NCBI GenBank assembly: GCA_001795165.1
Contig: MGNS01000040.1
Location: 34,492-42,635 of the forward strand
DNA from: Chloroflexi bacterium RBG_16_57_11
GTDB taxonomy: Bacteria; Chloroflexota; Anaerolineae; Anaerolineales; UBA4823
Length of the DNA: 8,144 nucleotides
Direction of reading: 5' to 3'
Shown: positions 1 to 5,946 of the stretch, piece after piece
Position numbering within the stretch: the first letter of the stretch is position 1
Layout: each line of letters starts with the position of its first letter
Notes under the pieces: generated by a model
Told to the model about the DNA's origin: nothing
Seen by the model: the letters and a program-made list of their open reading frames with translations, nothing else
Databases searched by the model: none
Translations under genes and position numbers: made by a program

Positions 1-575
1 GCGAGAGCTTCGGCCTGATCGGTCATAATGGCGCGGGGAAAAGCACCATGCTCAAGTTGATTGCACGCGTCCTGCGCCCTACCCAAGGACGAGTGCTGGT
101 GAGGGGAAAGGTTGCCCCGCTGCTCGAGTTTGGCGCCGGTTTTCATCCGGAGCTGACCGGCCGCGAGAATGTCTATCTGAACGGCGCTTTGCTAGGTTTT
201 AGCCGAAAGGAAATGGAAGAGAAATTCGCGCGTATTGTAGATTTTGCCGAGCTGTGGGACTTTATCGATGCACCGATGCGTACGTATTCCTCCGGGATGT
301 GGGCCCGCCTGGGTTTCGCTGTTGCCACCGATATCAAGCCTGATATCTTGATCATCGATGAAGTGCTTTCCGTGGGTGATGAGGCTTTTCAGCATAAGAG
401 CTATGCCCGCATGCAGGAGTTCCGCGATCAAGGGGCGACGATCCTGTTTGTCTCGCACAGCATGGACCTCGTCCTGCAAATGTGCCAGCGAGCAGCCTGG
501 CTGGATCATGGGCAGCTAAAAGCCATCGGCAAGCCCGAAGATGTGATTTACGCTTATCGCCAGAGTCATGTTTGA
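1..575 (+). CDS. Polysaccharide ABC exporter ATPase, Wzt/TagH-type (5' end missing)
   Basis: This is the nucleotide-binding subunit of an ABC transporter that exports a lipid-linked polysaccharide across the cytoplasmic membrane; the membrane partner (Wzm-like) would lie upstream. The frame is open from base 3. Walker A (GHNGAGKST) is at 21-47. A stretch typical of polysaccharide exporters (LLEFGAGFHPELTGREN) follows. The signature YSSGM is at 285-299, Walker B with its catalytic Glu (DILIIDE) at 342-362, and the switch histidine (FVSHS) at 456-458. The YSSGM form of the signature is characteristic of Wzt/TagH/RfbB proteins rather than generic importers. About 190 codons are present, so roughly 50-60 N-terminal residues are missing. 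The protein ends soon after the ATPase fold and has no C-terminal carbohydrate-binding domain of the kind found in O9a-type Wzt. The DNA is visibly more GC-rich than the next gene. The family is secure; the polymer exported is unknown. Confidence 0.93.
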   Translation, partial: ESFGLIGHNGAGKSTMLKLIARVLRPTQGRVLVRGKVAPLLEFGAGFHPELTGRENVYLNGALLGFSRKEMEEKFARIVDFAELWDFIDAPMRTYSSGMWARLGFAVATDIKPDILIIDEVLSVGDEAFQHKSYARMQEFRDQGATILFVSHSMDLVLQMCQRAAWLDHGQLKAIGKPEDVIYAYRQSHV

Positions 576-581
576 TATACT
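573..581 (+). promoter_or_regulatory. Possible extended -10 promoter element
   Basis: The bases TGATATACT match the extended -10 pattern TGnTATAAT with one mismatch. They overlap the stop codon of the ABC ATPase gene and lie 35 bases before the next start codon. No good -35 hexamer is visible at the right distance, which is tolerable for extended -10 promoters. If real, it would start a transcript for the DUF2142 gene independently of the exporter. A match this short occurs often by chance, so the call is weak. Confidence 0.2.
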
Positions 582-616
582 CTGCAGCAATCCGCCCGAA
601 GTAGCTAAGAGCAAAT

Positions 617-2467
617 ATGACCGCAATTGCAAATATTAATCGACACATCAGGCTTGAAAATGTTTTTGCTGTAATAGCCTTAACTTTTGGGATCTTGTTT
701 GCTGTATTCACCCCGCCCAACGAAGTGCCTGATGAAAATCGACACTTTGCTCGGGTGTACGGAGACATAACCGGCAATTTTGTATCCCCGAATGTGACTA
801 TCCCCGCCAGTTTTGTGGAAATGCTGAGTGAGTATCATTTTCGTCAACAAGTTCACACCATCAATTACGTTACTTTCTTGGCAGGTTATGCTGATAGAGA
901 CGACCATGTCGAGCAATCCGTGCAACTCGCTGCGATGTACAGCCCGATATTATACTTACCTCAGCTAGCCGGTGTGGCTTTAGGGATGCTGGTCAGAGTG
1001 AACGATCGCTGGCTTTTCCTTCTGGGGAGAATAGCTGGCATGATCATCTATGTATTCACGTGTTATTTTATTCTAAAGACAACGCCTGTCGCAAAACGCA
1101 GCTTATTTGTTTTATTTTCTATGCCGATGGCGGTCTTTCTGGCGGCATCTTATTCTGCCGATATGATGCAAATTGTGCTCAGTTTTCTCTATCTACATAG
1201 GATAGTTATTGGGATAAAGTCGTCAAATAAGATAACCAGAAAAGAATGGTCGGTTTTTTTGTTATTAAGCATTCTATTGGCCCTTACAAAACCGGTGAGC
1301 GTTCTCCTACCTTTATTATCGTTAGCTATTCCAGAGGCGCGCTTCCGAAGTAAACGAAATAAAATACAATTTATTGTAAGCCAATTTGTGGGTATGATCG
1401 TGTTTTCTTTGGCGTTGTGGGTGGTAACAACTTCCGCTGGTAATGGCCTGGTCAAAACTGGTATGAATGTAAAGCCTTTTGAGCAGTTGTTGTATATTCT
1501 GCTCAACCCCCTTGCCACAATAGTGTTAATTTTCAACTCTATAAATCAATACGGTCAATTTTATATAAATAGTTTTATCGGTTGGTTTGGATGGTTGACT
1601 GCCCCAATGCCTGACTTCGTATATTTTTTATTCCTCATCGGGCTGTCGTTGGCTATACTGGGTGACATGCAAAATCGTTTCGCCCTCACAAAAGGGCAGA
1701 AGATCATCTTTCTGTCTGTGTTTTTACTGTATATAGTTGGCATGATGATCAGTATGTATATTTATTGGACGCCGCCGGCAAACTCAATTATTGAGGGGGT
1801 CCAGGGGCGTTACTTTATCCCGATCGTTCCATTGCTGCTCTACCATGCTGCCTCGCTTCGACGGCCGGAATGGGGTCGCCTTGACCGGTTATTTACAGGA
1901 TCGGTAAGCGTTATTGTGCCTGTGGTGCTTGCCTTTTCGTTTCAAACCATCTACCTGAAGTACTTTGTCGGCTGTGGAGAAAATTATTACTCCGTCACAT
2001 CCGAGACTTGCGTACGCCCGCTTGGTTTGCAGACTGATAAACCGGAAAAAAAGGTTGGAAAATTGGATCGGCCATTTACTCAGACCTTTATTGCTGAATG
2101 TAACAATTTGTCTGAGATTGCATTCTTTCTGGCCCCATATTGGGGTAATGATGTTGGTTATCTCGATATCCAGTTGCGGGATCTAGCGGCGGAAACGGTT
2201 GTCTTCCAGAAAAAGACCTTTGCCCCAAAGACCAACGGGAAATGGAAAGAATTCTCATTCCCGCCGTTGTCGGATTCCTCGAACCGTCAATATTCTCTCA
2301 CCATAGCACCTGATGAGGACGCTATAAGTGGAGCAACATTAGGCTTCATCTCTGCAGATGTCTATCCTCAGGGCGAATTGTTGGGTTCATATCTTCCTGG
2401 GGATCTGGTGTTCAAATACACCTGCCGGACGGGATTCTTGTACGATTTAAGAAAAATCGGACGCTAG
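617..2467 (+). CDS. DUF2142-type multi-pass membrane protein, putative GT-C-like glycosyltransferase (copy A)
   Basis: The 616-residue protein has about 11-13 predicted membrane helices in its first ~450 residues, then a soluble tail of ~165 residues. Helix 1 (about 15-31) is followed by TPPNEVPDENRHFARVYG (about 32-49), the Pro/Asp/Glu/His-rich first loop typical of DUF2142 proteins. Its position and acidic Asp39-Glu40 resemble the first extracytoplasmic loop of GT-C enzymes, which use polyprenyl-phosphate sugars as donors; equating the two is inference. The tail looks beta-rich (for example FAPKTNGKWKEFSFPP) and may be a sugar-binding or lectin-like domain outside the membrane. It has four cysteines (453, 465, 495, 603). 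The ATG is preceded only by a weak AAGA-type ribosome site; no better start exists. A paralogue lies at 3952-5847, and the GT2 gene begins three bases after this stop. The substrate is unknown; an enzyme role is likely but not shown. Confidence 0.85.
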   Translation: MTAIANINRHIRLENVFAVIALTFGILFAVFTPPNEVPDENRHFARVYGDITGNFVSPNVTIPASFVEMLSEYHFRQQVHTINYVTFLAGYADRDDHVEQSVQLAAMYSPILYLPQLAGVALGMLVRVNDRWLFLLGRIAGMIIYVFTCYFILKTTPVAKRSLFVLFSMPMAVFLAASYSADMMQIVLSFLYLHRIVIGIKSSNKITRKEWSVFLLLSILLALTKPVSVLLPLLSLAIPEARFRSKRNKIQFIVSQFVGMIVFSLALWVVTTSAGNGLVKTGMNVKPFEQLLYILLNPLATIVLIFNSINQYGQFYINSFIGWFGWLTAPMPDFVYFLFLIGLSLAILGDMQNRFALTKGQKIIFLSVFLLYIVGMMISMYIYWTPPANSIIEGVQGRYFIPIVPLLLYHAASLRRPEWGRLDRLFTGSVSVIVPVVLAFSFQTIYLKYFVGCGENYYSVTSETCVRPLGLQTDKPEKKVGKLDRPFTQTFIAECNNLSEIAFFLAPYWGNDVGYLDIQLRDLAAETVVFQKKTFAPKTNGKWKEFSFPPLSDSSNRQYSLTIAPDEDAISGATLGFISADVYPQGELLGSYLPGDLVFKYTCRTGFLYDLRKIGR

Positions 2468-2470
2468 CGC

Positions 2471-3484
2471 ATGGATAATTTCCCTGGACGAGAAGACGAA
2501 TATCCAAGGATCGTTGTAGTGATTCCTGCTTACCGAGCAGAAAAATTCATCATAAAAATATTATCCGGAATCCCGCCTTTCGTCTCAAACATTGTTGTGG
2601 TGGATGATTGCAGCCCCGATCGTACGGCAGAGTTGGTGTATGCTTTCAATGATTCTCGCATCTGCCTGGTATCGCACGAAACAAACCAGGGCGTGGGCAA
2701 GGCAATGCTTACCGGTTATTGTAAAGCGTTGGAACTGGGAGCGAAGATCATTGTCAAAATGGATAGCGACGATCAAATGGACCCGGCCTATCTCGTCCCG
2801 CTCATTGCCCCCATTCTGACAGGCCAGGCTGATTACACCAAGGGGAATCGCTTTTTACATGCAAATGAGCTAAAAGCAATGCCTTTCATCCGCCGTATCG
2901 GGAATGCAGGTTTATCCTTCCTGACGAAAGCAGCCTCTGGTTATTGGAACCTCTTTGACCCGACAAATGGGTATACTGCCATCCATACATCCGTAGTTCC
3001 GCTGCTGGATACCACCAAAATCCACCCGCGTTACTTCTTCGAAAGCAGCATGTTGATAGAGTTGGGGATGCACCGGGCAGTAATTCGCGACGTATATATC
3101 CCTGCCCGCTACGGGGATGGATTCAGTTCTTTATCGGTTTGGAAAACGCTGATCGAATTTCCACCTCGTTTGTTCTCAGCCTTTCTGCGCCGCTTCATGG
3201 TGCAGTATTTCATCAGGGATTTCGGTATCGTTTCTGTGCTTTTTCTGGCGGGGCTTTTGTTTAGTGGGTTTGGGCTAATATTTGGGGGATATCAATGGTA
3301 TAAGTCAGCAGTTACAGGAACGGTTGCACCTACCGGAACAGTCATGGTAGCGACCTTACCATTGATACTCGGTTCGCAATTGTTAATCCAGGCGCTGGTT
3401 GCAGATATTCAAAGCATTCCGCAGGAGCCAATCCATAATCAACTGGACGCGCTCGAAAGATTGAATCAAGCTCTTGGCAAATGA
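2471..3484 (+). CDS. Family-2 glycosyltransferase, DPM1/GtrB-like, membrane-anchored
   Basis: This 337-residue enzyme probably transfers a sugar from a nucleotide donor to a polyprenyl phosphate on the cytoplasmic face of the membrane. The GT-A fold is clear: the opening strand VVVIPAYRAE (15-24), VVDDCSPD (43-50), NQGVGKAM (72-79) and the metal-binding KMDSDDQMDP (96-105, DxD at 98-100). NGYTAIH (166-172) and RYGDGFSSL (213-221) are in places expected for the DPM1/GtrB branch. Two hydrophobic helices follow at about 251-273 and 290-311, as in GtrB-type proteins, then a short polar tail. The start is three bases after the stop of the DUF2142 gene with no strong ribosome site, which suggests translational coupling. 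A small SMR-like gene follows after 24 bases, the usual companion of such a transferase. The donor sugar cannot be read from the sequence. The family is secure; the polyprenyl acceptor is inferred. Confidence 0.92.
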   Translation: MDNFPGREDEYPRIVVVIPAYRAEKFIIKILSGIPPFVSNIVVVDDCSPDRTAELVYAFNDSRICLVSHETNQGVGKAMLTGYCKALELGAKIIVKMDSDDQMDPAYLVPLIAPILTGQADYTKGNRFLHANELKAMPFIRRIGNAGLSFLTKAASGYWNLFDPTNGYTAIHTSVVPLLDTTKIHPRYFFESSMLIELGMHRAVIRDVYIPARYGDGFSSLSVWKTLIEFPPRLFSAFLRRFMVQYFIRDFGIVSVLFLAGLLFSGFGLIFGGYQWYKSAVTGTVAPTGTVMVATLPLILGSQLLIQALVADIQSIPQEPIHNQLDALERLNQALGK

Positions 3485-3499
3485 TTTCTGAAGAGAATT

Positions 3500-3503
3500 G
3501 GAG
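3500..3503 (+). promoter_or_regulatory. Ribosome binding site for the SMR-like gene
   Basis: GGAG sits five bases before the ATG at 3509. Another ATG at 3505 is only one base after GGAG and reads just three codons before TAA (3505-3516). The spacing therefore supports 3509 as the true start. Confidence 0.65.
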
Positions 3504-3508
3504 TATGC

Positions 3509-3886
3509 ATGTTTAAGGTCATTTTGCAGGCGTTACCGGTCCTTATTTTCTCTTATACCGCCCAGGTCTTGATGAAAAGAGGCGCCTCAGTCTTGACAGG
3601 TGTTACCTGGGAGCAATTCATTTCCCAACCCATGCGGGTGTTGAGCCTGATTGTATTTAATTGGCAAATCATGCTTGGCTTTGTCCTTGCCGGGATCGGG
3701 GCTATGTTTTATTTGTTCGTTCTCTCCAGATATGATTTGGGGGTAATTTTTCCTGTATTGGGCGCTTTGGGTTTCCTCTTGCTGCCGTTGATCAGCTGGT
3801 TGGTTCTACATGAGCCTGTTACGCCTGGGCGCCTGGTTGGGACGATGATCATCGCTGCCGGAATGTTGATTGTTGCACGGGGATAA
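3509..3886 (+). CDS. Small four-helix SMR/EamA-type membrane protein, probable lipid-linked sugar flippase subunit
   Basis: The 125-residue protein is almost entirely membrane, with helices at about 4-22, 53-73, 77-100 and 106-123. The segments SYTAQVLMKRGAS (15-27) and SRYDLGVIFPVLGALGF (73-89), and the HEPVTPGRLVGTMII stretch (101-115), match the half-length EamA / small multidrug resistance pattern that includes ArnE and ArnF. Those proteins are thought to flip undecaprenyl-phosphate-aminoarabinose. Helix 1 lacks the membrane-embedded glutamate that drug-exporting SMR proteins such as EmrE use, which argues against drug efflux. The gene sits 24 bases after a GtrB-like transferase and 65 bases before a DUF2142 gene. 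That context supports a role in moving a polyprenyl-phosphate sugar to the outer face. Such proteins usually work as dimers, and no second subunit is visible here, so it may form a homodimer. The family is fairly sure; the function is inferred from context. Confidence 0.85.
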   Translation: MFKVILQALPVLIFSYTAQVLMKRGASVLTGVTWEQFISQPMRVLSLIVFNWQIMLGFVLAGIGAMFYLFVLSRYDLGVIFPVLGALGFLLLPLISWLVLHEPVTPGRLVGTMIIAAGMLIVARG

Positions 3887-3939
3887 ATTGCAGAGCTGCC
3901 AGCGCTATCGGTGCGATATTCCGTCTCTTTTTTCAGGCT

Positions 3940-3945
3940 TATATT
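3940..3945 (+). promoter_or_regulatory. Possible -10 element giving a leaderless start
   Basis: TATATT at 3940-3945 would place a transcription start at or next to the ATG at 3952. That ATG has no Shine-Dalgarno sequence in front of it. No -35 match is seen 17 bases upstream, so this is only suggestive. Confidence 0.15.
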
Positions 3946-3951
3946 AGAAAA

Positions 3952-5847
3952 ATGGAAAAGTATTCCCCTTTGGAAAAAGTCAAGCATCTTCTCAAGCTTG
4001 AAAATATATTCGTGTTGATAGTTTTGTTCTTTGGAACTCTATTTGCTGTTTTTACGCCGCCGAACGAGGTTCCTGACGAGGACAGGCACTTTGCCAGGGT
4101 ATACGGATTCGTTACTGGAAACTTTATTTCAACAGACGTCACCCTACCTGCCCATATTGTCAAGATGCTTTCTAAATATCACCCGCTTGCTACCTTCTCT
4201 GGAAACCCTGGAACTATTTACATAAGGTCTTTTTTTGATGATTTTTCTGAACGGCAAAACCGCAATGAAAAAATCACCGTTTTTTCTGCTGCGATCTATA
4301 ATCCGATCCTCTATTTGCCTCAAATATTCGGATTAGTTGCAGGAATGTTCCTCAAGTTGAGTGATCGCTGGTCGTTTCTGCTCGGGAGAATATTTAGTGT
4401 CATTTTTTATGTTAGTGCATGTTATTACATTCTAAAAACAACACCGGTTTCGAAGCGTAGCTTGTTTGTTTTGTTTGCAATGCCAATGGCGGTCTATTCA
4501 TCGGCTTCTTATTCGGCTGACATGATGCAGAATGTGCTTAGTTTTCTATACCTGTATATGATTATCACTGCCACTACGTCCTCAAAACCGGTAGCCCCTA
4601 AAGAATGGTGGAAATTCTTGTTATTAAGTGCCTTGTTGGCTCTGACGAAGCCGATAAGCCTGCTGCTACCGCTAGTGTCTTTAGCTATCCCGGTTACCCG
4701 TTTTGGGAGTGATCGCAAAAAAATTGCGTTTATCGCGAGCCAATATGCGCTTATTTTGTTGATAGCTCTGGTATGGGCGAAAAGTTTTACCGCTCAGAAT
4801 ACACTGATTCATCCATTGTTGACACAGACCGTTTCGCCTTCGGAACAGTTGGTCTATGTTTTTCTGAATCCTATTGCTACCATACGGATGATTTTTCACA
4901 CGATCTTTTATTACAATTATGTAGTTCCTAGTTTACTTTTCTATCTGTTCAGCATTGTCGGTTGGTTCGGATGGATGACCGCCCCAATGCCTGATTTTGT
5001 TTATTTCATATTTCTTCTCGGGTTAACCCTGGCTATATTGGGCGATCTGGGAAACCCATTGGCTTTGACAAGATGGCAAAAAACTGTCTTTCTATCCGTG
5101 TTTTTGCTTTACGTGCTTGGCATTATTATGAGTATGTTTATTTTTTCAAGTCCGGTTGGAAAACTCATGGCAGAGGGGATTCAAGGACGTTACTTTATCC
5201 CGATAATTCCGCTGTTGCTATACCTCTCCGCTTCGCTTAAGCGACCAGAATGGGGTCGTTTTGACCGGTTGTTCACGGGCACGGTGAGTGTTATTGTTCC
5301 TGTTGTGTTAGCGTTTTCTTTTCAAACCATTTTCTTGAAGTACTTTGTTGGCTGTGGGGAAAATTATTACTCCATAACGTCCGAGACATGTGTTCGCCCG
5401 CTCGGATTGCAGACCGACAACCCAGAGAAAACTGTCGGTTTATTGGATAGGCCCTATATCCAGACCTTTATTAGCGAATGTAATAATTTATCTGAGGTTG
5501 CTTTCTATCTGACCCCCTACTGGGGAAAACAAGATGGTTACCTGGATATCAAATTACGGGATTTGTCAACGGATACGATCGTATTCGAAAGACAGACCTT
5601 TGCCCCCAAGACAAACGGGAAATGGAAGGAATTTTCGTTCCCGCCGGTGACAGACTCCTGGAACCACCCATTTTCCCTGACCATTGCGCCTACAGAAGAT
5701 CCGATAAGTGCGGCATCATTAGGCTTATTGCCCGAGGACGTTTATCCCGAGGGCGAGTTGTTAGGTGCTTACATTCCTGGGGACCTGGTGTTTAAGTACA
5801 CCTGCCGAACGGGTTTCTTGTATCGCTTAAGAGCAATGGCACGCTAA
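3952..5847 (+). CDS. DUF2142-type multi-pass membrane protein, putative GT-C-like glycosyltransferase (copy B)
   Basis: The 631-residue protein is a paralogue of the gene at 617-2467, with the same architecture: helix 1 (about 18-34), the loop TPPNEVPDEDRHFARVYG (about 35-52, Asp42-Glu43), some 11-13 helices in total, then a soluble C-terminal domain. Similarity is very high in the C-terminal ~165 residues, including identical blocks FAPKTNGKWKEFSFPP and GDLVFKYTCRTGFLY, and in many helices. It is low after TGNF in the first loop, in the loop near nucleotides 4771-4930, and at 5143-5175. All of these are predicted to face outward. Four tail cysteines (468, 480, 510, 618) have exactly the spacing seen in the other copy. 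No ribosome site precedes the ATG; the DUF2142 motif lies just downstream, so the true start cannot be much later. The likely role is transfer of a lipid-linked sugar to a surface polymer outside the membrane, with a different acceptor or linkage from copy A. This role is inferred. Confidence 0.85.
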   Translation: MEKYSPLEKVKHLLKLENIFVLIVLFFGTLFAVFTPPNEVPDEDRHFARVYGFVTGNFISTDVTLPAHIVKMLSKYHPLATFSGNPGTIYIRSFFDDFSERQNRNEKITVFSAAIYNPILYLPQIFGLVAGMFLKLSDRWSFLLGRIFSVIFYVSACYYILKTTPVSKRSLFVLFAMPMAVYSSASYSADMMQNVLSFLYLYMIITATTSSKPVAPKEWWKFLLLSALLALTKPISLLLPLVSLAIPVTRFGSDRKKIAFIASQYALILLIALVWAKSFTAQNTLIHPLLTQTVSPSEQLVYVFLNPIATIRMIFHTIFYYNYVVPSLLFYLFSIVGWFGWMTAPMPDFVYFIFLLGLTLAILGDLGNPLALTRWQKTVFLSVFLLYVLGIIMSMFIFSSPVGKLMAEGIQGRYFIPIIPLLLYLSASLKRPEWGRFDRLFTGTVSVIVPVVLAFSFQTIFLKYFVGCGENYYSITSETCVRPLGLQTDNPEKTVGLLDRPYIQTFISECNNLSEVAFYLTPYWGKQDGYLDIKLRDLSTDTIVFERQTFAPKTNGKWKEFSFPPVTDSWNHPFSLTIAPTEDPISAASLGLLPEDVYPEGELLGAYIPGDLVFKYTCRTGFLYRLRAMAR

Positions 5848-5946
5848 CCCGTGGAGACCATTTTCTAGTAAGTCTTATGATTTAGGATTATTGCGACTCC
5901 CCTGCTGTTTATTGATGTAATTGATCAATCAGAGAATTTAGCATTT
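5848..5946 (+). other. Longest internal gap (99 bases), no gene
   Basis: No ORF of coding character and no stem followed by a T-run is visible. A GTG at 5851 opens a five-codon frame ending in TAG at 5866-5868. It lies three bases after the stop of DUF2142 copy B, just as the GT2 start lies three bases after copy A. The gap also holds a 10-base palindrome at 5920-5929. It is the most plausible place within the window for an internal promoter, but I see no good -35/-10 pair. Confidence 0.5.
5920..5929. repeat. Perfect 10-base palindrome before the GT4 gene
   Basis: ATTGATCAAT reads the same on both strands and ends 17 bases before the start codon at 5947. It could be a small operator half or simply chance. 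The core TTGATCAA also occurs inside coding DNA at 6229-6236 and 7371-7378. Confidence 0.3.

Noticed and set aside
192..777. Reverse-strand ORFs opposite the ABC ATPase and the first DUF2142 gene
   Set aside because: They are antisense to well-supported genes, show no family motifs and have unnatural composition; they are shadows of the + strand coding frames.
1965..2186. Forward 73-codon ORF inside DUF2142 copy A
   Set aside because: It lies in another frame of a strongly conserved coding region, and its translation matches no family I recognise.
3505..3516. Three-codon upstream ORF (ATG CAT GTT TAA) as a regulatory leader peptide
   Set aside because: It overlaps the true start, and its ATG is only one base from the ribosome site, so it is most likely incidental.
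3509..3886. SMR-like protein as a multidrug efflux pump
   Set aside because: The membrane glutamate of helix 1 used by EmrE-type pumps is absent, and the neighbours are glycan genes.
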